A DNA stretch of 64,000 bases from Bacillus thuringiensis (GCF_022095615.2 NZ_CP155559.1:2291501-2355500), one strand, 5' to 3'; shown: positions 1 through 9,035, counted from the first letter of the stretch. Program-made: numbers and translations. The notes: generated by a model from the sequence alone, not told the origin.

Positions 1-1044
1 CAAAAAGTTAAAATCTCTGAATATGCATATAAGATTTCACAAGATCGCTCATTATCAAACGTTCCATTAGAAAATGGTGGCTCTTATACAGTAAAAGAGT
101 TATATGAGGCAATGGCAATTTACTCTGCAAATGGTGCAACAATTGCTTTAGTTGAAGAAATGGCTGGAAAAGAAGCCGATTTCGTAAAAATGATGAATGA
201 TAAGTCAAAAGAGTTTGGAATGAAAAATTATAAATTTGTAAACTCTACAGGCTTAACAAACTATGATTTAAAAGGACATCATCCAGAAGGGACAACTCCA
301 GATGAGAAAAATAAAATGTCTGCAAGAGATTGTGCGATTTTAGCACAACGTCTCGTTCAAGATTTCCCCAAAATGTTAGATACAGCAAAAATCCCCAAAA
401 AAACATTTCAAAAGGGTGGCAAGTATCCAATTGATATGGTGAATTTTAATATGATGTTAAAAGGTTTAATTAAGCAATACGAAGGTGTAGATGGGTTGAA
501 AACAGGAACTACTCCAGAAGCCGGTGATTGCTTCACTGGTACAGTAGAAAGAAACGGTATGCGTCTAATCTCTGTAGTAATAAAAGCAAACTCTCATACA
601 GCACGTTTTGATGAAACAAAGAAATTATATGATTATGGATTTGCGAATTTTGAAGTGAAGAATATCTACGGAAAAGATGCAGTAGTAAAAGGGTATGAAA
701 CTTTGCGAGTTGCAAATGCGAAAGACAAAGATGTAGTAGTTCAAACGAAGCAAGCTGTTTCACTTCCAATGCCACAGGGCAATAAAGATGTTTATAAAAA
801 AGAATTTAAAGTATCGAATAAAGAACAAGAAGCGCCTATTAAAAAAGGTGTAACAGTAAGTAAAATGATTATCTCGCCTAAAGATAATACAGATCCTGGG
901 TTCTTATTAGGTAAATCATTACAAATAGACCTTGTAACAAAATCTGATGTAGAACAGGCAAATTGGTTTACACGTTTTATGCGTAAAATCGGATCTTTCT
1001 TTAATGGTATGTGGGATAGTGCGGTTGATATAGTAAAAAACTAA
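1..1044 (+). CDS. D-alanyl-D-alanine carboxypeptidase (PBP5/DacA family), 5' partial
   Basis: This is the 3' part of a low-molecular-weight penicillin-binding protein that trims the terminal D-Ala from peptidoglycan stem pentapeptides on the outer face of the membrane. Frame 1 is open from base 1 to the TAA at 1042-1044, so the gene starts upstream of the window, and the signal peptide and SxxK active-site motif are not visible. The second motif SAN (in YSANGATIALVEEMAG) and the KTG motif (DGLKTGTTPEAG) are intact. A C-terminal PBP5_C-type beta domain follows, and the end (NWFTRFMRKIGSFFNGMWDS) looks like the usual amphipathic membrane anchor. An imperfect hairpin lies just downstream. It opens a region rich in penicillin-binding proteins, but whether it belongs to the same regulon cannot be judged without its promoter. 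The family is certain; which Dac paralogue it is remains open. Confidence 0.93.
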   Translation, partial: QKVKISEYAYKISQDRSLSNVPLENGGSYTVKELYEAMAIYSANGATIALVEEMAGKEADFVKMMNDKSKEFGMKNYKFVNSTGLTNYDLKGHHPEGTTPDEKNKMSARDCAILAQRLVQDFPKMLDTAKIPKKTFQKGGKYPIDMVNFNMMLKGLIKQYEGVDGLKTGTTPEAGDCFTGTVERNGMRLISVVIKANSHTARFDETKKLYDYGFANFEVKNIYGKDAVVKGYETLRVANAKDKDVVVQTKQAVSLPMPQGNKDVYKKEFKVSNKEQEAPIKKGVTVSKMIISPKDNTDPGFLLGKSLQIDLVTKSDVEQANWFTRFMRKIGSFFNGMWDSAVDIVKN

Positions 1045-1066
1045 CATAAATTTGTGTCCATAAATT

Positions 1067-1113
1067 AAAAAACGCTATTCTTTTTGTAGAAATATACAGA
1101 AAGGATGGCGTTT
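1067..1113 (+). terminator. Probable terminator after the carboxypeptidase
   Basis: A long imperfect hairpin has arms ACGCTATTCTTTTT and AGAAAGGATGGCGT that pair with several G-T pairs. It begins about 25 bases after the stop codon. The trailing T-run is weak. Confidence 0.45.
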
Positions 1114-1443
1114 ATTATGAATCTTTCGATTTAGAGGGTTCTGGTGCAAGGATAGTTTCATAAAGTTACATGATGAAAAACCACCCACTATTCCATCAAA
1201 TGACAATAACAAATTAATATCCGATACGTATTTCTGTAATTAGATTTTATAAAAATTTAATAAAATCTTTTCTTTGTATTAAATATTTTGTTTTAAATTA
1301 TGTATATAAAGAAATGGAGGTCAAATTAACTCTGTACTGCTTATATTAGGAATTTAAAGAAACTATATGTACAATTGTCCCGCTACATTCGTATAGTGGC
1401 CTTTATGAACAGCAAAATTTACAATTTACAAGGAGAACATTTT
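1114..1443. other. Intergenic, no gene seen
   Basis: This is AT-rich sequence between the carboxypeptidase and the acyltransferase. No open frame with a ribosome binding site was found. The promoter of the acyltransferase should lie here, but no clear -35/-10 pair stands out. Confidence 0.4.
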
Positions 1444-2553
1444 ATGAGTAAGAGAATAAAAGAATTAGATTCCATACGAGGATTAGCAGCACTTACTGTG
1501 GTATTTGGACATTTTTGTTTAATGCTACCATCGTTGCCTAATTCTATTAAATTTTCCCCGCTTAGGTTTTTATGGGCGGGTGGGGAAGCTGTTATCGTTT
1601 TTTATGTACTAAGTGGTTTTGTGTTATCTATGGCACTTTATCATTCAAAAACAAATTATTGGGGATATTTAATTAAGAGATTTGTAAGAATCTATATTCC
1701 TTATTATTTTTGGATAATCGTTACCTTTGCTTTATTTATTTTATTTTCGCCGTATGAAGTGATAGGACTACGTGATTGGTTCTATGATAGGTGGCAAGGA
1801 TCTATAACAAAATTAGATATTATAAACCATTTTGTGCTTCTTACTAACTTTTTTACGGAAAATTATAATCCAGTTATCTGGTCATTGGCTCAAGAAATGC
1901 GTATATCTATTGTGTTTCCGTTCTTATTCCTTCTTTTTTATAAACTGAGTTGGAAGAAAATGATACTATTTGCTTTGAGCTTTTCTTTAATTAGTGTTTT
2001 TCTTAATATGTTGCATATTGGGAAAGCTGAGGGGTTTTATAATGGCTATGCTGATACACTGCATTTTACAGCTATGTTTATGGTTGGGATGATACTTTTT
2101 AAGCATCAGGAAAAACTTATCTACTCATATAGGAATATGAAAAAATTTAATAAAGGATTTCTTATTGCACTAGGGATTATTTTATATTTATATTCCATTT
2201 TAATTTATGGTATTTCCCGTAATGATACTACTTTCTTATTAAAAGATTGGGGTGTCGTAATGGGTGTTAGTATATTTATTATAATGGCCATGAGTAACCT
2301 TAAAGTAAAAGCATTTTTAAATAAGAGTGTGTTTGTATACTTAGGAGAAATTTCATACAGTATCTATTTGTGCCACTTTCCAATCATGATGGTACTATTT
2401 AAACTTTTGTATACAAAGATACCTATCTTATTCCTTCTTATTTTGTGCATTACAATGACACTACTTTTTTCTATAGTTTCGTATCATTTAATCGAAAAGA
2501 AATGTATCAATTGGGCAAAACAAAGAACAACAAATTTTTTGAAAAAAGTATAA
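1444..2553 (+). CDS. Acyltransferase 3 family membrane protein (OafA/YrhL type)
   Basis: This is an integral membrane acyltransferase of about 369 residues. Family members O-acetylate or O-acylate extracytoplasmic carbohydrates such as peptidoglycan, teichoic acid or polysaccharide. The N-terminus reads KELDSIRGLAALTVVFGHF, the usual start of the acyltransferase-3 domain with its catalytic histidine. About ten hydrophobic segments follow, and the C-terminus holds the typical GEISYSIYLCHFPIM segment. The longer open frame begins at 1375, but ATG 1444 is preceded by AAGGAGAACATTTT and starts right before the conserved domain, so I prefer it. There is no C-terminal SGNH domain. However, an SGNH esterase gene follows about 200 bases downstream, a pairing seen as one fused protein in other acyltransferases. 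The substrate cannot be deduced. Confidence 0.88.
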   Translation: MSKRIKELDSIRGLAALTVVFGHFCLMLPSLPNSIKFSPLRFLWAGGEAVIVFYVLSGFVLSMALYHSKTNYWGYLIKRFVRIYIPYYFWIIVTFALFILFSPYEVIGLRDWFYDRWQGSITKLDIINHFVLLTNFFTENYNPVIWSLAQEMRISIVFPFLFLLFYKLSWKKMILFALSFSLISVFLNMLHIGKAEGFYNGYADTLHFTAMFMVGMILFKHQEKLIYSYRNMKKFNKGFLIALGIILYLYSILIYGISRNDTTFLLKDWGVVMGVSIFIIMAMSNLKVKAFLNKSVFVYLGEISYSIYLCHFPIMMVLFKLLYTKIPILFLLILCITMTLLFSIVSYHLIEKKCINWAKQRTTNFLKKV

Positions 2554-2590
2554 TGCCTAGAGAGGTTTTATTTCTTTAATAAATATACGA

Positions 2591-2630
2591 ATATGACCGA
2601 TTCCTAAGTATACTTAGGAATCGGTCATAT
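2591..2630. terminator. Perfect 40-base palindrome, bidirectional terminator
   Basis: Two 20-base arms (containing GACCGATTCCTAAG and CTTAGGAATCGGTC) pair perfectly. It lies 38 bases after the acyltransferase stop. A related palindrome with similar flanks occurs at about 5804-5840. Confidence 0.75.
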
Positions 2631-2755
2631 TTGGATTCTAAATGTAAATATAGTAAAGTGGAATATAATTGAAATCGAAAACCACTTAGAAATAACAATT
2701 ACGTTGTGAGCTATTGTATAGTATAGATATGGTTAATACTAAAGGGGGAATACAT

Positions 2756-3349
2756 ATGTGGAAGCGATTTGTAGCGATTGGTGATAGTTTTACAGAGGGG
2801 ATAGGGGATGAAGTTGAGGGAATTGTATTAAAAAGCTGGGTAGATCACTTTGTTCAACTGTCTGTAAACGATATAGAATATGCCAATTTTGCAAAACGTG
2901 GGTTAGTAACTAAAGAAATTCGCTCGCAGCAATTGGAAAAGGCATTAACTTTTAAACCAGATCTGGTTAGTCTAATTGCGGGTGCAAACGATGTATTAAA
3001 AGGACGTTGGAATCATCAAGCATATAAGAATGATATGGAATGTATGATAGATAAATTAAGTAAAACAGAAGCTGATATTATTATAGCAAACCTTCCAGAT
3101 TTTACAGTAAGGCTTCCTTGCGCTTCTGAAAAAAAACAAGTAATAAAGGAACAATTATTAGAGGCAAATGATGTTATACGTTCACTGAGTAGAGAGTATA
3201 AGATTCATCATGTTGACTTTTGGAGTCATCCTTTAGTTAATGACAATACGCTTTGGTCTGCGGATTTAATTCATCCAAATTCAAAAGGGTATGTAAAAGT
3301 TGCTGAATTAATTCATAGTAGTTTACCTGTGCATGACTCTTCTAAATAA
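2756..3349 (+). CDS. SGNH/GDSL-family lipase/esterase
   Basis: This is a hydrolase of 197 residues with the SGNH fold. Block I is at residues 7-12 (AIGDSFTEG, nucleophile Ser), block III is GANDVL with the oxyanion Asn, and block V is LIHPNSKGY with the catalytic His. No signal peptide is visible, so it is probably cytoplasmic and may act on an acyl ester or lysophospholipid; the substrate is unknown. An upstream in-frame start at 2714 exists, but ATG 2756 is preceded by AAAGGGGGAATACAT, and the protein then begins MWKRFVAIGDSF as is typical for the family. It follows the acyltransferase after a strong terminator, so it is probably transcribed separately. Confidence 0.9.
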   Translation: MWKRFVAIGDSFTEGIGDEVEGIVLKSWVDHFVQLSVNDIEYANFAKRGLVTKEIRSQQLEKALTFKPDLVSLIAGANDVLKGRWNHQAYKNDMECMIDKLSKTEADIIIANLPDFTVRLPCASEKKQVIKEQLLEANDVIRSLSREYKIHHVDFWSHPLVNDNTLWSADLIHPNSKGYVKVAELIHSSLPVHDSSK

Positions 3350-3362
3350 GTTGTAGAATGAC

Positions 3363-3400
3363 TAAAAATCCTGTCGCACATATTGCACAGGGGTTTTTAA
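3363..3400 (+). terminator. Terminator after the SGNH esterase
   Basis: The arms AAAATCCTGT and ACAGGGGTTTTT pair around a loop of about 12 bases. The hairpin ends in a T-run shortly after the stop codon. Confidence 0.7.
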
Positions 3401-3473
3401 TACGAAAAAGAAGGATATAGGGTGCCTATAAATTATAGTTTAAATAACTTTTTATTTTTGATATTTTCTGTTG

Positions 3474-3503
3474 CAGAACCCTTTGTTTAAGGGTTCTTTT
3501 TTG
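3474..3503 (+). terminator. Second terminator-like hairpin
   Basis: AGAACCCTTT and AAGGGTTCT pair around a GTTT loop and are followed by a T-run. No gene lies directly in front of it, so it may back up the first terminator or end a small transcript not identified here. Confidence 0.6.
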
Positions 3504-3688
3504 TATCAAATATATACAAAAAAGATAGAATTGCAGAATCCAAACTAAGAGATATTTTAAATGAAATTATTAAAACAATACTAATAATAAAGTTCATTAA
3601 TTATATCCGCTTCTTCTGTTTGTATGAGCTTAAAAACTTCTCTCTTCTAATCCAGCTTAACCATAAATTAAATTTTTAGTGTAAATAT

Positions 3689-3717
3689 GGAACAATGTCA
3701 TTACTTACACTGTCTAT
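3689..3717 (+). promoter_or_regulatory. SigP-type ECF promoter, site A (before PBP 3791)
   Basis: GGAAC at 3689-3693, 17 bases, then TGTCTAT at 3711-3717. The -35 GGAAC is the ECF hallmark. The same boxes with the same spacing recur at 7591, 10872 and 13446, each upstream of a sigma factor or cell-wall/beta-lactamase gene. The assignment to SigP is inference from this co-location. Confidence 0.8.
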
Positions 3718-3790
3718 TAAGCGTTAAAACATTTTTTATTAAATAAATTAAGAAAGGAATCATCATTTTTAACTAAGGGAGAAGATTGAA

Positions 3791-5758
3791 TTGAAAAAAT
3801 TATGGATGCTGCTTTTCGTTTGTTTCGCAGTTATGTTGGTAGGATGTAATAAAAACGAACCGCCAAAACAAGCATTTGAAGAATATATCAATTTATGGAA
3901 CGATAAAAAATTTGCAAATATGTATGATCATTTATCAGATCATGCTAAAAAATCGATTTCTAAAAAAGAATTTACAGAAAAATATCAAAAAATCTATGAA
4001 GGTATTGGCGTTAAGAATTTAAAAGTTAAAACGAAAGGAGAGAATGCTAAAGATAAAGAACTTTTTCTTTTTGAAGTTAAGATGGATACGGATGGAGGAC
4101 CAGCTTCATTTATCCATGAAGCAAAACTTGTGAAAGAAAAAGAATCTTGGAAAATAGATTGGACACCAGATTTCATTTTTCCAGGTATGAAAAAAGATTA
4201 CAAAGTACGTATGCAAATAGAACAAGGAAAACGCGGAGAAATATATGATCGAAATGGAAAAGGGCTTGCAACGAATGGTAAAGCGTCTGAGGTTGGAATT
4301 ATTCCAGAGAAACTAGGTGAAATGGCAGCGCAAACGAAAGAAATAGTAGCACAATTACTTGATATGTCTATAGAAGAGGTCGATCAGAAGCTCGCAGCAA
4401 AATGGATAAAACCAGATTCCTTTGTACCCATTGGTATTTTAAAAGAGGGAACTAGACAGAATGATTATATTGAATTAGAAGGAGTTTCCTCTCGTCCAGT
4501 AAATATTCGTACGTATCCATTAGGAGAAGCGGCGGCACACTTAACTGGATATATAGGAAAGGTGAATGCGGAGGAGTTAAAATCGCTTCAAAAAAAGGGT
4601 TATCAAGCAGATGATTTAGTGGGTAAGACTGGTTTAGAGAAGGTATTAGAGAATAAATTGCGTGGTGAAAAGGGTGGACGCGTATTTATGGAAGACGAGA
4701 ACGGGAAAGAGATCAAAAACGTAGCAAAAAAAGAAGCAAAAGAAGGAGAAAATGTTACGTTAACAATTGATGCTGCAATTCAAGAAAAAATCTTTAATGA
4801 GATGAAAAATGAAGCAGGATCAAGTGCAGCGGTCAATCCTAAAACGGGTGAAACTATCGCACTTGTAAGTAGCCCTGCTTATAATCCAAATACAATAGTT
4901 AGAGGCGCATCAAAAGCCCAACGAGAAGCATGGAATAACGACTCGAAACTACCAATGATGAATCGTTTCACACAAGCATTTGTACCAGGTTCCGTATTTA
5001 AAACGATTACAGGTGCAATTGGTTTGGAAATAAACACAATAAACCCTAAGGAAGAATTTAAAATTCAAGGATTGAAGTGGACAAAAGATTCATCTTGGGG
5101 AAATTATTATGTAACACGTGTGAAGGAAGCTAGTCCAATTGATTTTGATAAGGCAATGAAGTACTCTGATAATATTTATTTTGCTCAACAAGCTTTGAAA
5201 ATGGGAAAAGATCAGTATGTAAATGAATTTAAGAAATACGGATTTCATGAAAAATTACCAATTGAATACGAATTCCCTATTTCAATCATTGCAAGAGATG
5301 GAATAAAAAATGATATTCAACTTGCAGATACGGGATATGGACAAGGACAAGTATTAATGACACCACTTCATTTAGCACTAACATATGCACCGATTGTGAA
5401 TGAGGGAAATATCCCGTCGCCTCATCTTTTAAAAGAAACAAAAGCAGCGGGGAATTGGAAAGAAAAAGTCGTTTCTAAAAAGAATCAAGAGATATTAAAG
5501 AGTGCATTAATAAAAGTCATTAATGACCCTGATGGCGCGGGGAGAATTGCTAAAGTTGATGGTGTAACTCTTGCTGGTAAAACTGGTACAGCAGAACTGA
5601 AAGAGTCGAAAGAAGCAGACGGAAAAGAACTGGGATGGTTTGCAGCTTTCGATGCAAATGCGCCAAACATGATTGTTACAATGATGATTGAAGATGTAAA
5701 AGGAAGAGGAGGAAGTAACGTTCCAGGTGAAAAAATAAAACATATTTTCCAGAAATAA
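3791..5758 (+). CDS. Class B penicillin-binding protein with NTF2-like domain (PBP3/MecA-like lipoprotein)
   Basis: This is a D,D-transpeptidase of 655 residues that would cross-link peptidoglycan outside the cell. A lipoprotein signal ends in the lipobox LVGC at about residues 16-19. A MecA-type NTF2-like N-terminal domain spans about residues 25-140, followed by the PBP dimerisation domain and the transpeptidase domain. All three motifs are intact: SVFK at 401-404, SDN at 459-461 and KTG at 597-599. The start is TTG 3791 behind AAGGGAGAAGATTGAA. The nearest well-known relatives are B. subtilis PbpC (PBP3) and staphylococcal PBP2a; these families include low-affinity PBPs. It stands about 75 bases after the -10 of SigP-type promoter A, which suggests beta-lactam induction. 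Low affinity itself is not shown by the sequence. Confidence 0.93.
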   Translation: MKKLWMLLFVCFAVMLVGCNKNEPPKQAFEEYINLWNDKKFANMYDHLSDHAKKSISKKEFTEKYQKIYEGIGVKNLKVKTKGENAKDKELFLFEVKMDTDGGPASFIHEAKLVKEKESWKIDWTPDFIFPGMKKDYKVRMQIEQGKRGEIYDRNGKGLATNGKASEVGIIPEKLGEMAAQTKEIVAQLLDMSIEEVDQKLAAKWIKPDSFVPIGILKEGTRQNDYIELEGVSSRPVNIRTYPLGEAAAHLTGYIGKVNAEELKSLQKKGYQADDLVGKTGLEKVLENKLRGEKGGRVFMEDENGKEIKNVAKKEAKEGENVTLTIDAAIQEKIFNEMKNEAGSSAAVNPKTGETIALVSSPAYNPNTIVRGASKAQREAWNNDSKLPMMNRFTQAFVPGSVFKTITGAIGLEINTINPKEEFKIQGLKWTKDSSWGNYYVTRVKEASPIDFDKAMKYSDNIYFAQQALKMGKDQYVNEFKKYGFHEKLPIEYEFPISIIARDGIKNDIQLADTGYGQGQVLMTPLHLALTYAPIVNEGNIPSPHLLKETKAAGNWKEKVVSKKNQEILKSALIKVINDPDGAGRIAKVDGVTLAGKTGTAELKESKEADGKELGWFAAFDANAPNMIVTMMIEDVKGRGGSNVPGEKIKHIFQK

Positions 5759-5803
5759 CACTTCATTAAAAGATGACATTCCTTCTCTAGTAAATATACA
5801 AAT

Positions 5804-5840
5804 CTAACCGATTCCTGATTATATTAGGAATCGGTTAATT
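5804..5840. terminator. Terminator/palindrome related to 2591-2630
   Basis: The arms TAACCGATTCCT and AGGAATCGGTTA pair around a short AT loop, 46 bases after the PBP stop. The stem core and the preceding TAAATATAC are shared with the palindrome after the acyltransferase. Confidence 0.7.
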
Positions 5841-6001
5841 TATATTTAAACGCACATTGTTCCAAAAATAATATGATGAATATTCATTTTGAAATTATTA
5901 TCTATATGGGGGGCGGGCATTTTCAAATCTGTAAAATGGAAAGAAGAATACTACGTACATGTTGATGTGTTAACTATTTAGATTGTATATTCAGTTGTAA
6001 A

Positions 6002-6036
6002 TAACCTTACAACAATGTAATAAAAATGTAAGGTTA
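6002..6036. promoter_or_regulatory. 9-bp inverted repeat upstream of the DUF418 gene
   Basis: TAACCTTAC at 6002-6010 and GTAAGGTTA at 6028-6036 are perfect inverted repeats separated by 17 bases, about 70 bases before the DUF418 start codon. It could be an operator; the long AT loop makes a terminator less likely. Confidence 0.4.
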
Positions 6037-6103
6037 AACGATAGGTATAGTTGTATAGATGTCGTATTATGAATGGGGTTTAATATGACAAAGGAGTTGT
6101 AAT

Positions 6104-7129
6104 ATGATAAAAAGCGTTACAAACAATAGAATTGACGAACTTGACTATATTCGGGGGTTCGCATTATTAGGGATTATCTTGGTGAATATTCTAGCAATAC
6201 TTTCTTTGGATATACCAAAGCAGAATACAATGGATGCAAGTTATCAAAGGTTTTTATATTTATTTGTAGAAGGCCGCTTCTTCACTATTTTTTCCTTTTT
6301 ATTTGGAATAGGATTCTATATCTTTCTTACAAGAGCGATTGCAAAAGGGCAAAATGGGTATATTTTGTTTTTACGTAGACTTGCTGCTTTACTTGTTTTT
6401 GGAATCATACATACGTTATATCAGTCAGGAGAAGCGTTAAAAATTTATGCAGTTTGTGGATTACTTATATTACCATTTTATAAAGTGAAAAAAGAAATTA
6501 ACTTAGTTTTGGGCGTTATTTTAACAATCTATTTTGCTAGCACTGGTGCTAAATCAGCCTTACCAATCGCGTTAATTTTATTAGGACTTTCAGCTGGACA
6601 ATATCGATTATTTGAAAACCTCTCAGGTAAGATGAAGCAGGTTGCTATTTTTACATGCATAATGTTTATGTTAAGTGTGGTAGGTGTATATTATCAATAT
6701 AAACATGTTCCACTTTTACCATTTGACACTATGCTTGTTTATGGTGAAGATGGTTCAGCGATCGGACAAAATGGTAAGTTTTTAGAAATTGGAATTGCAA
6801 TAGGGCCAATACTTTCTGCGTTTTATGTAGGACTATTAATCCTATTACTACAAACAAAGGTGTTGAGAACATTACTTGCTCCATTAAAATATTATGGTCG
6901 CATGGCATTAACAAATTATGTAGGACAAACTGCAATGATTTTACTGGCAAGTAGTGTGCTTCACTTAAGAGAAACTATGACATATATGCAAAGTTTATAT
7001 GTATGTATTTCAATTTATGTGTTTCAAATTATTTTCAGTTTCATTTGGATGAAATTCTTTAAATTGGGACCACTTGAGTGGATTTGGCGCATGATTACGT
7101 ATAAAAAAGTTATGCCTATAAAGAAATAG
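6104..7129 (+). CDS. DUF418 family membrane protein (YeiB-like)
   Basis: This is a polytopic membrane protein of 341 residues. The N-terminus RIDELDYIRGFALLGIILVNI is the conserved start of the YeiB/DUF418 family. Nine or ten hydrophobic segments follow, and the C-terminal DUF418 part is recognisable by YYGRMALTNYVGQT and GPLEWIWR. The fold is related to membrane acyltransferases, but no substrate is established for most members. The start ATG 6104 follows AAAGGAGTTGTAAT. It sits between two SigP-type promoter sites but has none of its own; a perfect inverted repeat lies just upstream instead. Confidence 0.88.
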   Translation: MIKSVTNNRIDELDYIRGFALLGIILVNILAILSLDIPKQNTMDASYQRFLYLFVEGRFFTIFSFLFGIGFYIFLTRAIAKGQNGYILFLRRLAALLVFGIIHTLYQSGEALKIYAVCGLLILPFYKVKKEINLVLGVILTIYFASTGAKSALPIALILLGLSAGQYRLFENLSGKMKQVAIFTCIMFMLSVVGVYYQYKHVPLLPFDTMLVYGEDGSAIGQNGKFLEIGIAIGPILSAFYVGLLILLLQTKVLRTLLAPLKYYGRMALTNYVGQTAMILLASSVLHLRETMTYMQSLYVCISIYVFQIIFSFIWMKFFKLGPLEWIWRMITYKKVMPIKK

Positions 7130-7240
7130 TGAGCAATTAGTAAGAGGGTTTCAGAATGCGTTTTACATTCCAGTAGTTTGGATAGGGTGGCAAATTAGGA
7201 CATACCTCTACGTTATGCTCTTTATTATTTTGTAAATGTA

Positions 7241-7278
7241 AGAAGCACAGAGAGAAGACATCTCTGTGCTTCTATTTT
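7241..7278 (+). terminator. Terminator downstream of DUF418 gene
   Basis: AGAAGCACAGAGA pairs with TCTCTGTGCTTCT around AGACA, followed by ATTTTT. Confidence 0.75.
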
Positions 7279-7377
7279 TGGCCTTTTTATAGTAATTCTG
7301 TTTTTAGCATTCAAAGTATATTAGAAAACGAAGTAGTTTATAGGTAAAACAGGGAGAGGAGATATCAACAATGTAAA

Positions 7378-7410
7378 AGAGACGCTTACGTGATTGTAAC
7401 GTCTTTTTAC
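7378..7410 (+). terminator. Second terminator-like hairpin
   Basis: AGACG-C-TTAC pairs with GTAACGTCT and is followed by TTTTTACATTT. It insulates the downstream sigma-factor promoter from read-through. Confidence 0.55.
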
Positions 7411-7590
7411 ATTTATAGGAAATGATAAACCGTTCATCCCAAAACAAGTGAGTCGGGAAGAGAACTAAAAAAAATCGTAATGTGTCAGTCGTAGGTTTCG
7501 TATTATTCAAGCCTCTATATTCATTCATAGTGTGTACTTTCTACTGTCCGTTGGTGTATGTATAACCGTAATATAAAAAAGATAATCAAT

Positions 7591-7619
7591 GGAACAAATG
7601 AAACTTGTATCTTGTCTAT
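7591..7619 (+). promoter_or_regulatory. SigP-type ECF promoter, site B (before the sigma/anti-sigma operon)
   Basis: GGAAC at 7591-7595, 17 bases, TGTCTAT at 7613-7619. It has the same boxes and spacing as sites A, C and D and lies 65 bases before the sigma gene, which implies positive autoregulation. Confidence 0.8.
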
Positions 7620-7684
7620 ATATTGAAACCATAATAAAAGTGAGGGCAGTTTAATGGTTATTTAAATAAGTTTGAGGTGTGGAA

Positions 7685-8218
7685 ATGGAACAGACGTTTA
7701 TTGAAAAGTGTAATCATGATGAGCTGGACGATATTATAAAAGACTATTGGCAAGATGTATGGAATTATTCATTTATTATTACGAAAGATCCACACTTATC
7801 AGATGATATCACGCAAGATGTATTTATAAAGGTATTTAAAAATTGGAATTCATTTCGAAAGGAGTCATCTATTAAAACGTGGATATTAAAAATCACAAGA
7901 AATACGGCAATAAACTATTTGAAATCCTCTTATTTTAAAAGAATATCTTTAATAGGTTTTTTTAGTGACGATAAGCAATCTCCATCGGCAGAACGAGAAT
8001 TTTTTAAGCAAGAGGAAATGAATGAAGTGTGGGATGTTGTCTTAAAACTACCTAAAAAACACCGTGAAATAATTATTTTAGACGCAAAATATGAATTATC
8101 TTATGAAGAAATGGCTGAAACACTAGGAGTATCCATTGGAACTGTAAAATCTAGATTAAGTAGAGCGAGAAGTAAGGTTTCAAAATTAATAGGGGAGGGT
8201 GGTAGTGATGAACAATAA
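7685..8218 (+). CDS. sigP: ECF sigma-70 factor, SigP type (beta-lactam response)
   Basis: This is an extracytoplasmic-function sigma factor of 177 residues that directs RNA polymerase to stress promoters. Region 2 (LSDDITQDVFIKVFKNW, then SSIKTWILKITRNTAINYLKS) and region 4 (LPKKHREIIILDAKYELSYEEMAETLGVSIGTVKSRLSRAR) are both complete, with no extra domains. Start ATG 7685 has GAGG seven bases upstream; the GTG at 7679 would sit almost on the ribosome binding site. It overlaps the anti-sigma gene, so the two are translationally coupled. Co-location with three PBPs and a bla1-type beta-lactamase in a B. cereus-group genome fits SigP, the factor reported to control beta-lactam resistance in B. 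anthracis and B. thuringiensis. The family call is firm and the SigP name is by context. Confidence 0.85.
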   Translation: MEQTFIEKCNHDELDDIIKDYWQDVWNYSFIITKDPHLSDDITQDVFIKVFKNWNSFRKESSIKTWILKITRNTAINYLKSSYFKRISLIGFFSDDKQSPSAEREFFKQEEMNEVWDVVLKLPKKHREIIILDAKYELSYEEMAETLGVSIGTVKSRLSRARSKVSKLIGEGGSDEQ

Positions 8219-9035
8219 ACAAAATCCTGACTGGTATAGAAAATTAAAAAAAGGTCCAATGGAACACCGTAAAGATGAAGAAGAATATATATATAAAATA
8301 AAGCAATCTATATACCAAAGTAATGAGGTATATTCCCCAAAACATACAAGACCATTTCGTAAAAAAGTATTGCCAATTGTAGTGGTTTTAGCTTGTACAT
8401 TTTTATTTTTTATTGTTCAACAACCTTGGCTTGATGATAATAAATCACCGGTACAAAGTAGTACACAAATTAAGCCTAAAACAAAAGATGAGTCTGCTCA
8501 AAATCCAACATTAAAACAATTTATGAATGATTTATATCAAAGTACAAATGCAAAAAATGAAAATGACTTGTATAAAGCGTTAAATGATGAAGTTATATTT
8601 AAAGGGAAAAATTATAAGAAGGATGAATTGAAGTTTGATGAAGATATTTTTCATGAGTTGCAAGTCGCTCTAACAATGGGGGGAGAATTTGCAAATGATA
8701 CAAAACAAGTATACAAAGTACCAAGTGGATTGACAGAAAGTAACCAATCAAAGCAAGCACATTTTATATATGCAACTGTTACTGGAAATAAAACAAAAAT
8801 TTTAGCTGAACCAAAGCGAGAATCGCGAGTTTTATATGAAGTATCTAATGAAATGGTAAAAGCTTGGATTCCAGAAAAAGTGCAGAATGATGGATATATA
8901 AAAATATCGACAATTAACGGTAATACTGGATATGTACAAAAAGAGTATGTTTTAACTGATATTAAATATTCATTTATGTTCGAAAAGAATAAAGAGGGTA
9001 TATGGAAAATAATAAATATAGATTCTATATGGTAA
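8208..9035 (+). CDS. rsiP: Anti-sigma factor, RsiP-like, single-pass membrane protein
   Basis: This protein of 275 residues is encoded directly after, and overlapping by 11 bases, the ECF sigma gene. A basic cytoplasmic N-terminal segment (about 1-50) would bind the sigma factor. One transmembrane helix follows (about 51-70, LPIVVVLACTFLFFIV), then an extracytoplasmic domain whose second half (about 180-245) looks SH3-like (ILAEPKRESRVLYEVS, YIKISTINGNTGYVQKEYV). In B. thuringiensis RsiP is degraded by stepwise proteolysis ending with the site-2 protease RasP when beta-lactams are present. The sequence shows the topology needed for that but not the cleavage site. Start ATG 8208 lies eight bases after GGGGAGGG. 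The following gene is on the other strand and its stop codon is only about 12 bases away. Confidence 0.82.
   Translation: MNNKQNPDWYRKLKKGPMEHRKDEEEYIYKIKQSIYQSNEVYSPKHTRPFRKKVLPIVVVLACTFLFFIVQQPWLDDNKSPVQSSTQIKPKTKDESAQNPTLKQFMNDLYQSTNAKNENDLYKALNDEVIFKGKNYKKDELKFDEDIFHELQVALTMGGEFANDTKQVYKVPSGLTESNQSKQAHFIYATVTGNKTKILAEPKRESRVLYEVSNEMVKAWIPEKVQNDGYIKISTINGNTGYVQKEYVLTDIKYSFMFEKNKEGIWKIINIDSIW

Larger units (their letters stand above)
7130..7684. other. Intergenic region with two terminators and a SigP-type promoter
   Basis: This 550-base stretch holds two hairpin terminators (7241-7278 and 7378-7410) and SigP-type promoter B (7591-7619). The reverse-strand frame at 7304-7528 runs through the second hairpin and has no family resemblance, so I do not call a gene. 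Confidence 0.6.

Noticed and set aside
5852..5890. GGAACAA on the minus strand after the first PBP, resembling the SigP -35 box
   Set aside because: No TGTC box is found 16-18 bases downstream on that strand.
7304..7528. 74-codon minus-strand frame
   Set aside because: It runs through a terminator hairpin, has no ribosome binding site and no family resemblance.
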